DNA of 44,305 bases from a virus. The stretch spans positions 1-44,305 of IMG/VR virus record IMGVR_UViG_3300038553_000012; one strand, 5' to 3'. Under the pieces are notes generated by a model. It had not been told where the DNA came from. It did no database searches and saw only the letters and a list, made by a program, of their open reading frames with translations. Shown one piece after another: positions 22,233-32,700 of the stretch (its first letter is position 1; each line of letters starts with the position of its first letter). The position numbers and the translations under genes are program-made.

Positions 22233-22550
22233 ATGATCCGCACCGACCCCATCGGGGACCGCTACCGCAGAAGCATCAAGAGCTCGCGCACCTTCTCCGA
22301 CGCGGTCTACACCCAGGCTGGCGTCCCTTACCCATTGCGGGCGCAGAAGCAGTTCGGCGAGTTCATCCGCCAGGTCGGCGGATACGAAATGCCCGTGAGC
22401 GGCGTCCGGGCGATCGTCGACGCGCTGGACATCCCTGCCCCGCCGGCGATCGGCGACACCATCCTGTTCGTCCATGTCGCCGAGACCTACAAGGTCCGCG
22501 AGTTCCGCGTCATCGGCGACGGCTTCCTCGAGATCCAGCTCGACCTCTAG
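22233..22550 (+). CDS. Head closure/connector protein candidate
   Basis: A 105-residue protein located between the head genes and the tail terminator, where siphophages carry the head-completion (gpFII/gp16-like) protein. The C-terminal half is a beta-barrel-like segment, PPAIGDTILFVHVAETYKVREFRV..GFLEIQLDL, of the kind seen in connector proteins. The call rests on position and the beta pattern, not on a clear motif. Confidence 0.6.
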   Translation: MIRTDPIGDRYRRSIKSSRTFSDAVYTQAGVPYPLRAQKQFGEFIRQVGGYEMPVSGVRAIVDALDIPAPPAIGDTILFVHVAETYKVREFRVIGDGFLEIQLDL

Positions 22551-22576
22551 GCCGATCGCCCTTTTTTGTCACAACG
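22515..22576 (+). promoter_or_regulatory. Dispersed late element, copy 4
   Basis: The core at 22554-22576 is identical to copy 3 and follows the connector-gene stop by 3 bases. GGCGACGGC (22515-22523) pairs with GCCGATCGCC (22551-22560) apart from one bulged A, giving a long hairpin whose 5' arm lies inside the upstream gene. It stands 41 bases before the GTG of the first tail gene at 22617. Confidence 0.78.
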
Positions 22577-22616
22577 GAACGGCCTGATCCTCGCGGCGTA
22601 ACGTGAAGGATCGCCC

Positions 22617-23081
22617 GTGCACATTCGGCAGCAGGTACGCAAAGGCATCAAGGCCAGGCTGGAGACGGCGCTGGCCGGTTCCGGCGTGACCGTCTGGCAA
22701 GGCCGCACGGTCAAGTTCCGGTCGTCCGAGTTGCCGGCAGTCAACGTGTTCTCGACCGAAGACGCCGTCGTCGGCGAATCCCCGGACCACCGCCGGGAGG
22801 ACCGCCAGATCGACATCGCCGTGTCCGTGCTGATCGTCGGCACGCGCGAGGACGCGCTCGACGCAGCCGACGACATCGCAGAGCTGATCGAGCCCGCCAT
22901 GCGGCTCGCCCGTGACTGGCAAATCCCGCTGACCAAGCTGGACTACTCGAGCGCCGACGTGGCGCAGGTGGTCGGCGCGGACGGCGAGATCATCGCGCTC
23001 ACGCTCCGCTACTACGCCGGCGTGGCGATTGCCCCCGGCAACCCTTCAACCACAATCGTCAACGCACAACCGCTGAGGTAG
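22617..23081 (+). CDS. Tail terminator / minor tail protein U-like
   Basis: A 154-residue protein. The layout (N-terminal helix IRQQVRKGIKARLETAL, then strands with VTVWQGR, PAVNVFS, IDIAVSVLIVG, a helix DALDAADDIAELIEPAM, and IIALTLRYYAGV) is the alpha-beta fold of lambda gpU-type tail terminators. It sits directly before the major tail protein. The GTG start at 22617 has AAGGA 6 bases upstream. Confidence 0.78.
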   Translation: MHIRQQVRKGIKARLETALAGSGVTVWQGRTVKFRSSELPAVNVFSTEDAVVGESPDHRREDRQIDIAVSVLIVGTREDALDAADDIAELIEPAMRLARDWQIPLTKLDYSSADVAQVVGADGEIIALTLRYYAGVAIAPGNPSTTIVNAQPLR

Positions 23082-23085
23082 GCAC

Positions 23086-23883
23086 ATGGAAGCGACTTGG
23101 GAATATCTTAGCGGCGACTGGTACTCCAACGGTCGCGCGCTACTCGGCTTGATCCTGCCCGGAAACATCGTGGTCGACCTCGGCGACTCCGACAATGTCG
23201 AGTTCTCCTTCGAGCCGTCCAAGATCGAAAGGTATAGGAAGAACACCTCGACCCGCGTGCTTGGCCGTTCCGACGCCAACCAGATCGCGGTGACCTGCAA
23301 TTTCTCGCTCACCCAACTCCCGCCCATCATGCAGGCGGCCTCGTTCCTGGGTAACCATGGCGAGTACCTAACTCAGGCAGCAGCAGCCAACCCGCCGCCA
23401 GTGACCGTTGCGAACTATGAGCTCGGCCAGGTCGTGATCCTCCCGAACAACGTGTTCGGCGCAACGATTGTCTCCGTCACTCTCGGCGGCGATCCACTGG
23501 TGGAATCGGACTACCGCATCGACAGCATGATCGGGGGCCTGCAGGTGCCTCGTCCTTTCGACGGCAGCCTCTCGGACGGCGAGCTGGTCATCACCTACAC
23601 CGCCCCTGTCGTCTCGGCGGCAACCAAGCGCCAGGTGTTCGGCATCGCGCAGAACGGCGGTCTCCGTGCCGGTCTAATGGTCCGCCAAGTCAACGCCATT
23701 GGTCCGCGCAAGCTGGCCATCGCCAACAAGGGCTTGATCCTCCCGACCAGCACTAAGCTCATCGGCGGGGACGAGTATGACACGCACGAGTTCACGATGG
23801 CTCTGGAAGTGGACGAGACGAAGCCAGCCGGCTTCCAGCTCGGTCGTGTCCTGGACATCTCGAACACCGTCCTGGCGGCTTAA
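23086..23883 (+). CDS. Major tail (tube) protein
   Basis: A 265-residue tube protein located between the terminator and the chaperone genes, the standard siphophage order. It is beta-rich throughout and starts with a GAGG ribosome site at good distance. The sequence includes SKIERYRKNTSTRVLGRSD and a DYRIDSMIGGLQVPRPF segment. There is no obvious C-terminal immunoglobulin-like domain. Confidence 0.85.
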   Translation: MEATWEYLSGDWYSNGRALLGLILPGNIVVDLGDSDNVEFSFEPSKIERYRKNTSTRVLGRSDANQIAVTCNFSLTQLPPIMQAASFLGNHGEYLTQAAAANPPPVTVANYELGQVVILPNNVFGATIVSVTLGGDPLVESDYRIDSMIGGLQVPRPFDGSLSDGELVITYTAPVVSAATKRQVFGIAQNGGLRAGLMVRQVNAIGPRKLAIANKGLILPTSTKLIGGDEYDTHEFTMALEVDETKPAGFQLGRVLDISNTVLAA

Positions 23884-23886
23884 GCG

Positions 23887-24378
23887 ATGTCGGACCTTTC
23901 TCCCGAAATCCTCGCCGCTTTTGCTACCATCCCGGAAGTCTCCAGGGACGTAACCTTGCGCGGCTTCCAGGTCCCGCACTTCGGCATCAGCGTCGAGACC
24001 TTCGCCGCATTGGTGTTTACAGATCCCCAGCTCGCGCTGATCGCGTTCGGCGTCCACCTCGAGGGTGGCGTCCCGGCGACGGCGGAGGAGGTCGGCGAGG
24101 CCCGGCGCGGCATCGGCAGGGGCTTGGCTGCCAAGCTCGTTGCGGCGTCCACCCGCAACCAACAATGGGCGGACCTGGTACCCAACTTCACGGACCGGGA
24201 ACTTTCCAGGTCGGTGAACACCGCTCTTCTCCTGACAATGGGGGGAGATACCGCAGGTTTTTTCGGCGACGTAAAAACGCACCTGGAGCTGATGGCCGAG
24301 CTGCTCACCGCGCCAAAGTCCGAGCCAACCGAAACCGGAAAGCCGGCAAGGTCCTCTTCGAAGGCCATCCAGCCGTAG
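23887..24378 (+). CDS. Tail assembly chaperone G
   Basis: A 163-residue chaperone between major tail protein and tape measure. It is helical, contains LRGFQVPHFGISVETFAALVF, and ends in a charged linker with SEPTETGKPARSSSK. In lambda-like phages a fraction of ribosomes shift frame near the end of G to produce GT. Here the -1 frame stays open through a second segment up to 24587, see the next entry. Confidence 0.85.
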   Translation: MSDLSPEILAAFATIPEVSRDVTLRGFQVPHFGISVETFAALVFTDPQLALIAFGVHLEGGVPATAEEVGEARRGIGRGLAAKLVAASTRNQQWADLVPNFTDRELSRSVNTALLLTMGGDTAGFFGDVKTHLELMAELLTAPKSEPTETGKPARSSSKAIQP

Positions 24379-24587
24379 AGCTTCTCAAGTCCGCCGGCGA
24401 GCTCGCGCTCCGGATCGGACTGGGTGCCTACAAGCTGACGCCCGCGGTGATCAACTTCCTCGGCAAGTCCGAGCGCGAGCGGGCGCAGGTCGAGCTGTTC
24501 CGGTCCGCCTACGCCGTTCGGATATCGGGCGCGAAACAGGAGCAGTGGGAGAAGTTCGAGAAGGAGTCCGGCGTTGTCGATGCGTAA
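23887..24587 (+). CDS. Tail assembly chaperone GT (frameshift product)
   Basis: The -1 frame continues after the G linker with natural-looking residues (GKVLFEGHPAVELLKSAGELALRIG, ending VVDA). The T segment has no good start of its own and ends overlapping the tape measure start, just as in lambda GT. Composition suggests the switch occurs late, near 24336-24342: upstream of it the -1 frame is Arg-rich and unnatural. The fusion would be 233 residues. It recruits the tape measure during tail assembly. Confidence 0.75.
24336..24342 (+). promoter_or_regulatory. Probable -1 frameshift site CGGAAAG
   Basis: In the zero frame this reads C GGA AAG, close to lambda's G GGA AAG. The A-site AAG can slip to AAA, but the P-site match is imperfect. 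An upstream canonical heptamer T TTT TTC at 24258-24264 is the other candidate, although slipping there would add a long Arg-rich stretch. Confidence 0.5.
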
Positions 24588-26760
24588 GGAAATCGCGGAC
24601 CTCAGCGTCCGTTTCGGCGCAGACGGCACACGCGGCCTGCAGCAGGACATTGCCCGCGTCTCGACGGCGATCGGCAAGCTCAAGGCCGTCTCGTTCTCCG
24701 CTATCGGCGGCCTGGGCAAGATCGGGCTCGGGCTCGGCGCCGGCGCGCTTGCCGGTGTCGGTGCGCTCACTGCGTTGGCCGCGGCGAACGACGACTATGT
24801 CGAGCGCGTCTCCAAGGTTGCCAACGCCACCGGTATCTCCGTCGAGGCCATATCCAGGCTCGCCGCGGTCGCCCGCAGGTCAGGGCTGGACGTGGACGAC
24901 CTCCGTGGCGCGCTCGGGCAGTTCGGCGGCCAGGTCGCGGACGCCGCGGCAGGCGGTGCCGCGGCTGAAGCGTTCGAGCGCATAGGCATTTCCGCGGACG
25001 CGTTGAAGTCGAACCTCAACGATCCCCTCAAACTCTTGTTGATGGTGGCGAAGGCGCAGAAGTCCATCTCCGGCGCCGAACGCACCGGCATCCTCGGGAA
25101 GCTTTTCGGCGAGGACGACTCGTTCAAGATGGCCACCATCCTGGACGAGCTCGGATCCGGCTCCAAGGAACTGGTCGACCAGCTCGGGAACATCGACGAG
25201 GCCGGCGCGGTCGTTACGCCGGAAGATGTGAAGCTGTCCAAGGAATGGAACGCAGCCCTGTCAGAGATGGGCGACGTGTTCCGGGGCCTGTCGCTCGAGA
25301 TCGGGCGCACCGTCCTGCCGACCGTCTCCGACCTGGTGGATTCGTTCGCCGGCTTCGTCCGGGACAACAAGCAGCTGATCAACGGCAACATCGCGGGCGC
25401 CTGGCGCCGGGTCGGCGGTGCCATCCAGACCGTGATCCGCTACTTCGACGACGGCGAACGGGCCGTCCAGGGCACCTGGCTAGAGCCCATCGCCAGGTGG
25501 TTGCGCGAGATCGGCGACACCGTGGGCACCACCATGCGTGGCGTGGGCGACCTGTTCGGCATCCTGGGCGGCAGCAAGCGCCGATCCAAGGAATTCCCCT
25601 GGATGACCGACTTCGCCGAGGGCCTCACCCGTATGGCGCAGGGCGGCGTCGGTGCCGTCGATCTCCTATCCGGCGGTGTCGGCTCGGTGGTCGAGGGCCT
25701 GGTGCCGTACCTGGGCGGGCTCCCGGGCGTCATCGATTCCGTCGAAGCGTCCTGGGCCATGCTGCAGGCAGGGTTCGAGAACGGCATTGGCAGCGGGTTC
25801 CTGGCAGAGACCGGCAAGCTGTTCCGGATCCTCTACGACGGGGCCACCGGGGTGCGTGACGCCCTTATCGCGATCTCCCAAGGCAAGCCTGTGGACCCGC
25901 AGTTCGAGTGGGTGCAGAGCGCGGTTACCGCATTCGGCGACATCGCCAGCCTCACCGGCGAGTTCCTGACGACGCTGGTCTCCGTCACCCGCCAGGTGAT
26001 CGAGCAGTTCGGCAGCGTACGCGACGAACTCGAGAACATCTTCGGCACGGACATCACGCAGCTCGGGCTCTGGATTGCGTTCGCCCAATTTTCCGGCGTA
26101 GCGAACACAGTGCTCATCGCTGGCGGCATCATCCTGGGCGTGTTCGGGTCCATTGCCGGAGCTGCCGTCTTGGGCGGTATCGCGCTCGGCATATTCATCG
26201 CGAAGATGGCCGAGGCAAACGAGTGGATCAACGCGCCGTTCAAGGCGTTCGACGGCTTCATCGACGAGATGACCGGCGACGCCGGACGCATGCGCGAGTT
26301 CTGGGACGAGAACCGGCGCCGCGGCGAGGAGTGGATCGCCCAGCGCGCCAAGATGCAGGGCATGACCGTCGACGAGTTCCTGGAGAACGGACGTGCGGGT
26401 CTTGCCGCCCAGCCACAAGCGGCCCAGCCCGCCCCTGCGGCTCCCGAACCCGACCTCGACGCCTTGCTCCGCCAGGCACAGGCCTTCGCGGACGGCACCG
26501 CGCTGCAGCAGGCCGTGCAGTTCCAGACCTCGATCGCCGAGAGCCAGCGCCTCCGGACGGAAACCGCCGGGGACGCGGCCTCCGTGACGCAGGGTGCAAC
26601 GGGCACGCCCGTCACGATCCAGCTGTCGCCGACCGGCGAGGCCATCACGCTCTATGCGCCGACTCCTGACGCCGCTACGCAGCTGGTCGACATGGTCAAC
26701 AAGGCCAAGCGGTCAAGCGCCACCCTGAAGGCACCATCATTCGCGAGGCCCGGACCGTGA
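24574..26760 (+). CDS. Tape measure protein
   Basis: A 728-residue tail-length ruler. The N-terminus (LSVRFGADGTRGLQQDIARVSTAI) and the following glycine-rich hydrophobic stretch are typical of tape measures. A second hydrophobic segment at about 510-545 (NTVLIAGGIILGVFGSIAG) may be the membrane-inserting part. At about 0.15 nm per residue, the usual rule for tape measures, the tail would be about 110 nm. The TTG at 24574 has GAAGGAG seven bases upstream and is preferred to ATG 24580. Confidence 0.93.
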   Translation: MSMRKEIADLSVRFGADGTRGLQQDIARVSTAIGKLKAVSFSAIGGLGKIGLGLGAGALAGVGALTALAAANDDYVERVSKVANATGISVEAISRLAAVARRSGLDVDDLRGALGQFGGQVADAAAGGAAAEAFERIGISADALKSNLNDPLKLLLMVAKAQKSISGAERTGILGKLFGEDDSFKMATILDELGSGSKELVDQLGNIDEAGAVVTPEDVKLSKEWNAALSEMGDVFRGLSLEIGRTVLPTVSDLVDSFAGFVRDNKQLINGNIAGAWRRVGGAIQTVIRYFDDGERAVQGTWLEPIARWLREIGDTVGTTMRGVGDLFGILGGSKRRSKEFPWMTDFAEGLTRMAQGGVGAVDLLSGGVGSVVEGLVPYLGGLPGVIDSVEASWAMLQAGFENGIGSGFLAETGKLFRILYDGATGVRDALIAISQGKPVDPQFEWVQSAVTAFGDIASLTGEFLTTLVSVTRQVIEQFGSVRDELENIFGTDITQLGLWIAFAQFSGVANTVLIAGGIILGVFGSIAGAAVLGGIALGIFIAKMAEANEWINAPFKAFDGFIDEMTGDAGRMREFWDENRRRGEEWIAQRAKMQGMTVDEFLENGRAGLAAQPQAAQPAPAAPEPDLDALLRQAQAFADGTALQQAVQFQTSIAESQRLRTETAGDAASVTQGATGTPVTIQLSPTGEAITLYAPTPDAATQLVDMVNKAKRSSATLKAPSFARPGP

Positions 26761-27296
26761 CCATCGAACCGAACTTCTCCCGCCTGACAATCAATGGTGT
26801 CGTCATCCTCGACACGGCAGCCCGCGGGATACGCGAGACGCGTACGTGGGTCCACGCGGCGCAGGTCGAGCGGGACGTGAACGGATCGATGATGCTGGGC
26901 ACGGCGATGAAGTCCCCTTGGGGGAAGAAGGCGCGGTACCGCTGGGACGCCACGGGTCCGGGCATCCTGGAGTTGCCGGCATTCGACCACCTCGAGCCCC
27001 TGTCGGTCCTGACGATCACCCCGATCTACGGTTGGCTGGAAACGATCACCGCCGGGGACACCGAGCACGTCCTGGCCCGCATGCCCGTGGCCGACAGCGT
27101 GGCGATCACGGATCCGGTTACCGGGCTCTTAGTCCCTCACTCCCGTGCCGGCAAGACGGTCACCCTGTTCGGGCAGCCGCGCCACGTCCAGACGTACTAC
27201 GATCCCATCCTGCAGTTCGCGCTGATCGAGGCGACACGCGACATCGACGAGGACAAGCAGCTCTACAGCTGGTCCCTGGAAGTCGAGGAGGTCTAG
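26757..27296 (+). CDS. Distal tail protein candidate
   Basis: A 179-residue, beta-rich protein following the tape measure (GTG in a GTGA overlap), the place of distal tail proteins. Segments such as LTINGVVILDTAARGIRETRTW and SWSLEVEEV suit the N-terminal fold of a Dit-like adaptor that joins tube and hub. The call depends mainly on gene order. Confidence 0.65.
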   Translation: MTIEPNFSRLTINGVVILDTAARGIRETRTWVHAAQVERDVNGSMMLGTAMKSPWGKKARYRWDATGPGILELPAFDHLEPLSVLTITPIYGWLETITAGDTEHVLARMPVADSVAITDPVTGLLVPHSRAGKTVTLFGQPRHVQTYYDPILQFALIEATRDIDEDKQLYSWSLEVEEV

Positions 27297-29252
27297 ATGG
27301 CAAAGATCTATTTCGCTTGGGTCGAGGACCTGTACGTCGCTTTCGATCCTGCCGTGCACGCGATCGTCGCCGAGCCCGGTGTCGACGAGCAGATGCACAC
27401 GATCCGCCTGAGCCAGAAGGAGAACGCCGCGGCGATCGCCGAGATCACGTTCCCGAACCCGGGCGTCGGGCTCCTTTCCGCGTCGCGGCGGCGTTTCGTG
27501 CTGATCTCGGAATCGGAAACCGAGGACCCCGCCGACGCGATCCTGCAGGCGCGTGGCAGGATCACCGCGCTGCCGACAGAGCTGCAGTCGCTGATGATCA
27601 CCGTAGAGGCGATCTGCGGACCCGAGGACCTCGAGGACCGGCAACGTGCCAAGGCGGCAGAGCTATACGAACCGCCGTGGACGGACCGCCTGTTCGGCGA
27701 CAAGCCGGACGACATCCTCGCCGCGCTAAACGCCCGGGGTGTCACGTGGTACATCGACCCCGTCACGCACGACGTGAGCGTCACGGACATCCTGAAGGGG
27801 GTGCGCGTAGTCGATATCGGCGTGGACCATGCCCTCGCGGACTTCGTGATCAAACCCGGGGAAGCCCCGGTGCGGAAAGCTAAAATGCAAGTCGTGATGG
27901 AGTGGGAGCAGTCCGCCGCCGTCACGGTCGACATCTCCGACAGCATTCCCCACATCGACACGCTCACGGCAGTGGACGCATCCCTCGGCAATCTCGACGC
28001 CTCGAACCCCCTGGCGCCGGCGTTCACGCCCGATGCGGGGATATTCCCGGACGTGACGATCAACACGGGCGCCGGTTGGGAGATGGGTGCCAACGGATAC
28101 CGCCGCATCTCGCAGGCACCCGTGATGATCGACCGCGGCAACGAACGCACCCGCATGCACGAGGGTTACTCGTACACCGGCGCCGCATGGAATCGGACCG
28201 TATTCGAGGACGGTACCTGGCAACATTACTACCGATACAACTATGCCCGCTTGGCGGACGCTACCGAGCGGCTTGTGCGCCTGGACGGCTGCCAGTGCGA
28301 CCGCTTCAAGTTCGACCATTTCCGTGTGTCGTGCAATTATCGCCAGCAGCGCCGCGAGACGATCGAACTCACGATGGAGCTCCCGGTCCAGGACGTGCTC
28401 GGGGCCGTGGCGGAACTGGACATGGGAACCCTCGTCCTGGACGACCCGACCGACGACCTGGACACCCCCGTCTGGTACCCGGGGATGGAGGTCACCGCCG
28501 GCGAGCACGTGCAATTCGATGGCCAGCGCTGGCTGGTCACCGAGACGCACAGCCGCGAGTACTTCTATTTCCGCTCCGTCATCAACGGCGTCCTCGTCAG
28601 CGTCACCACCCCCGGGTTCGCGCCCGCCGCCGAGATCGCGGCACTCGACCGCGCATCCCCCAAGTTCGTCGGCTTGCCCCGGGGCGATGCCGCCGTCGAG
28701 CACGCCCTTATGCTGATGGAAGCGGCGCTCCGCTGGCGGCTCCGCGGCCTTGGGGTGACGGTCCGTCCGGGCGACTGGGCGACAGTGCGCGACCTGACGC
28801 TCGAGGACGAGCTCCGCTGCCACCATCCCCGGTTCGGGGACATCCAGGGGAAAGTGATCGGCTGGACAAGGATATGGGCGGGCTCCGGACGCTACGCCAC
28901 GGTGGACCTGGGCGTGCCTCTGGGGACCGGCGCAACGGGCGTGCGCGACGTCGGGGACGTAGACTACACCGTCACAGCCCAAGCCGTCGCGGAGCCCGTG
29001 GTGGCCTCCGCGCTCGGGAACCGGATGTATGCCGTCACGGGCGTGGACATCGCCAACGACGCCGAAGCCCAGGCTGTCCTCGCCGGCCAGGCGGTCAACG
29101 ACGGCCTGGATCCGGCAGGCGTCATCGCCAACAACCCGACGACGGTTGCGGTCACCCTGCGGGACCTGACGACCGTCCGGGTGATCGACCGCAAGATCGC
29201 CGTCGAGGCAACCGTCCTGGACAGCCCCAAGGGATTCGACACCGGAGTATAG
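27297..29252 (+). CDS. Tail hub / tail-tip protein
   Basis: A 651-residue protein, largest of the tail-tip genes, starting one base after the preceding stop. The N-terminal half is beta-rich, with WYIDPVTHDVSVTDILKGV, as in gp27/gp44-type hub domains. Cysteines at about 330-345 (GCQCDRFKFDHFRVSC) are unusual. Long C-terminal beta segments may contact the host surface. No lambda gpJ-like or distinct side tail fibre follows, so this may also bear receptor-binding functions. Confidence 0.72.
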   Translation: MAKIYFAWVEDLYVAFDPAVHAIVAEPGVDEQMHTIRLSQKENAAAIAEITFPNPGVGLLSASRRRFVLISESETEDPADAILQARGRITALPTELQSLMITVEAICGPEDLEDRQRAKAAELYEPPWTDRLFGDKPDDILAALNARGVTWYIDPVTHDVSVTDILKGVRVVDIGVDHALADFVIKPGEAPVRKAKMQVVMEWEQSAAVTVDISDSIPHIDTLTAVDASLGNLDASNPLAPAFTPDAGIFPDVTINTGAGWEMGANGYRRISQAPVMIDRGNERTRMHEGYSYTGAAWNRTVFEDGTWQHYYRYNYARLADATERLVRLDGCQCDRFKFDHFRVSCNYRQQRRETIELTMELPVQDVLGAVAELDMGTLVLDDPTDDLDTPVWYPGMEVTAGEHVQFDGQRWLVTETHSREYFYFRSVINGVLVSVTTPGFAPAAEIAALDRASPKFVGLPRGDAAVEHALMLMEAALRWRLRGLGVTVRPGDWATVRDLTLEDELRCHHPRFGDIQGKVIGWTRIWAGSGRYATVDLGVPLGTGATGVRDVGDVDYTVTAQAVAEPVVASALGNRMYAVTGVDIANDAEAQAVLAGQAVNDGLDPAGVIANNPTTVAVTLRDLTTVRVIDRKIAVEATVLDSPKGFDTGV

Positions 29253-29254
29253 CC

Positions 29255-29701
29255 ATGTCCCTAGACCTGCTTGCATTGTTCAACGGCAAGTCCGGCGCCG
29301 CCAAAGCCGGAAGCGGCAGGACGACACCAGCCGTCGCCGCACCCGCCGTCGCGCCGTCCACCGGCAGCAGGGCAGTCGGTTTCACCGCCGGTAGCTACGT
29401 CGTCGACACACCGGCACCGTCGCCCGCCTTCATCATCAACACCAGCCGCGACGTGACGTTCGCGCCGAGCACCACCCGGCGCCTTTATGGATCGCCGGGC
29501 ACCGGCTACTACATGGAGGAACGGGTGACGCCGCCCTACGCCCCTGGCCCGGCGCCTGCACCCGGTCCGGTACCGGCGCGTCCAGCGGCGATCCCCGCCA
29601 CGTTCTACGTGCGACCCAGCAGCTACACGGATGCAAAGACCACGGCGGACGTCGCCCTGAACCAGCGCCTCTACACCGCCTTGGTCCGGTCCACCAAGTA
29701 G
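29255..29701 (+). CDS. Proline-rich tail protein
   Basis: A 148-residue protein ending the tail operon. The first half is Ala/Ser/Thr-rich; the second half has a proline-rich stretch (PPYAPGPAPAPGPVPARPAA) before a short folded C-terminus with ATFYVRPSSYTDAKTTADVALNQRLY. It starts two bases after the hub stop. It could be a tail-tip accessory; unrecognised. Confidence 0.65.
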   Translation: MSLDLLALFNGKSGAAKAGSGRTTPAVAAPAVAPSTGSRAVGFTAGSYVVDTPAPSPAFIINTSRDVTFAPSTTRRLYGSPGTGYYMEERVTPPYAPGPAPAPGPVPARPAAIPATFYVRPSSYTDAKTTADVALNQRLYTALVRSTK

Positions 29702-29709
29702 CCGTTTCG

Positions 29710-29731
29710 GAAGCTAAAGGGCGATAGCTTC
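29710..29731. terminator. Bidirectional hairpin between tail and primase genes
   Basis: GAAGCTA (29710-29716) pairs perfectly with TAGCTTC (29725-29731) around an 8-base loop, between two convergent genes and containing the stop codon of the primase-helicase. No strong U-tract on either side, so termination may be partial. Confidence 0.55.
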
Positions 29732-32700
29732 GCTTTCCATGTAGTCTTCCAGGATCGTCCTGGCAGGCGGCGCTTCGGCCTTGGGCTCGGCGATCCCGTG
29801 GATCAGAGCCTGCGACGAGAGCCAGAGCTTGACCTGCGCCAGCTCGCCCGGGCCCGCCGGGTGCTTGCCCTTGGACGGGATGTACAAGCTCTCTGCCGAT
29901 AGCCGCTCGACCGCCTGCTCGAGGCCGAGGCGCTCGCGCTTCCGGCGATCGTCGATCGATCCGGCTTCGGTCATGAGATCGTCCACTGGACGGGGCGCCG
30001 CCGGTTCGACGCGCTCGGCCTGGCGAACGAGGACGGGAGCGCCGGCATGGGGGATGTCCGCCCATTTAAGCGCCGCCACGACCACGGCGACCGGGTTGCT
30101 GATATAGCCGGGCACAGCGCACGGGACCCGCTTGCCTTCGGCGTTCGTCCAGTCGACACGCGAGAAGCGTTCGCCCAACTGCATCGGCAACCCGTGCAGC
30201 ATTTCGCGGAACTGCTTCGGCGTCCCGATGTCGTCTCGCTGGTCGGCAGCGGTCACCGCGTCGATGATGCCCGAGGTCATGCGGCACGCCTCTAGCAGCG
30301 GCTGGTACGACGGGCGCAGGTCCGAGCCGGAGCAGATCTCGTCGACGATCAGGCCCTCGGGAATGCTCTGGCAGAACAAGTACACGGTCGGGGCGTCGGA
30401 CCGGTAGACCGGACGGACACGACACAGGGCCTGCATGATCCCTTCCTCGCGGAACTGCTGCTGCACGATCCGGAGCCACCCCGCCGGGTTGCGAGCGGTC
30501 AGTAGCCCGAGGTCAGCACCGTCGCGGCGGCGTATCGGCACAACGTCGAGCGTGGGCTTGAGCCTCTCGCCCTTGTCGTCGAGGCCGGTGCCGAGCGGGT
30601 CGAGCAGGACGAGCGGGTCGGTGTCGCCCGCCAAGGCGCAGGCGAGGCCGTCATACATCCACGTTGGCAATTCCATGCGACCGATGATCACCGCAGCGAC
30701 GTGCCTTTCCGCGAAGTTCAGGCCGCGTTCCGCTCCATAGTGAATCCAGTCCAGGTTGCCAGGGCAAACCCAGTCGGCGTTGATCGCCCGCCGGACAGCG
30801 CGGCTGGCGCAAGCCACGATCCGCCCGTTCGCGTGGACGGCGGACAAGAAGACCAGGCGGTCCCGGATACTCTCGAGGTTGGCGGCGCACGCAGCTCGAA
30901 CCGCAGGCTCGGCGCTTGCGTTGCAGATCATCGATGACTGCGAGTACCGCTTGTCGACCACCGCAACCACGCGACAGTTCATGTCGGCTTCGATCACGTG
31001 CATCTTCACTTCGCGATCGGGGAATATCGCTTGCACGATTCCCTTGTCAGCTGAGGCATCAAGCAGCAGCACGGGTGCGGCGCTCCAATTCGGCTCGGTG
31101 ATCCACGAGATCCGCACGTTCTGGTGGTCGACCCCATTCGCGGCGAAGCACCTCAGCTGTATGTCCTTGTTCTTGGGCGGCAGCGGCTTGCCGTCGGCCA
31201 GACCCTCGATACGGTCGCGGATGATCGACCAGAATCTCCACTCCTCGCGGACGTGCTTGCCGGCGGGAGCCTCGCAGATCGCCGCAAGGTCGTAATCGGA
31301 CATGCCGGGGAAGATGGCGCCGGTCGCCGCGCTCGCTCCGCCGTTTACCCGGACGGCTGCCGCGGCGAGATCCAGGCCGGTGATGGTTCGCTTGGGCCGG
31401 ACATCGGTGAAAGCGGCCAGAGCGGCGATCGGGCACTGGCCGCTCTCGAGCGCGCGGGTCGCGATCCATGCGGCTTCGTCTCGCATGCCCAGCAGGTCGT
31501 CCGGCGTCATACCCAGCTCGGCCTCGGCCTTCGTCAGCTTGGGTTCTCTCCTCGGACGGCGCAGGGCGTCGAGGCTGAATTCCGTCGTGTGCACGAACAT
31601 GGAGAAAATGCGTTCGTCGGCGATGACGCCCCGGATCCGTTGGAGTTCCTCGGGGATCGATAGGCTCATGAACGCATGCGGCAGGAACACGATGTGCTGC
31701 TCGGCGATCTGCTTGCGCTGCTCGATAGCCGGGCATCCGCGATAGTGCGGGCAGTACTCGTCCCGGTATTCAAGAGGCGTCCCTTTGGGGGTACCGGGTA
31801 GCGGTTTCTTCGGCACGCGCGCATGGCACAGGCCCGACGATCCCAGGCCGGCGGCGGAGAGCATCGCCACCTTTTCCGCCAACTTGCAGCCCGCCGCGAT
31901 CTTGCCCTGGTAGACCATGGTGCGGAGCTTGCTGCCCGTCGCCGTAGCGCGGATGCGCTTGATCTCGACCAGCGCGTCTTCGACGGACATCAACCCCTTG
32001 GCGGCTGCCGCTTCGGCCAGGTCCTCGTCTTCCAGCGCCGGATCCAGTCCGATCACGACGGCGCGCGCCCGCAGTTCGCTGATGTTGTTGTAGGTGGGCA
32101 GCAGGAACACCAGCGGCCCCGGACGCTCGTCCGGCGGCAGCTCGTCGAACATGTAGGTGCGAGGGTCGGCGGCAATGTACTTCAGGGTCTGCGTCGTTTT
32201 TCCCGACCCGGCCGGGGATGCCAGAACATGGACTTGGGCTCGCAGGCCCTGCTCGGTTTGGTAGACGCGGTCGAAATACATATCGAGTGCCTGGGCGATC
32301 TCGAGGTCGACACGGATGGAGACCTCGCTCCGGTCGGGCTGGAGCGCACGAGATGCGGCGATCACGGCGTCGGGCATGGTGGCGGACGCGAAATCCAGGG
32401 CGCGACGCTTGTCGCGGGCCGGCAGGTGCCACAGGGCTGGGTCCTGGGCCGGGGCGGCTTGCTCGACGAACGAGCGGGTAGCGACGGCCTTGCCGTTGGC
32501 CATCTTGCCAGTGCCCAGGAACTTGTATCCGCCGGCGGCCAGCAATGCAGTGTTGCGGCGCAGGCGGTCGCTGACCTCGTTCCGCAAGGGAGTGCCGTCG
32601 CTCCAGCGATCGGTCAGGATCATGTGCTCGCGGCAGAAGGCCATGATGACCTCGACGCCTGCGGCCATTCCTGCCGGGTTCGGCTCCCAGGTACCGTCCA

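Noticed and set aside
27726-29276. 516-codon minus-strand frame opposite the tail hub
   Set aside because: Shadow of the hub gene; the composition is unnatural (Val/Gly/His/Asp/Arg-rich) and the surrounding genes are on the other strand.
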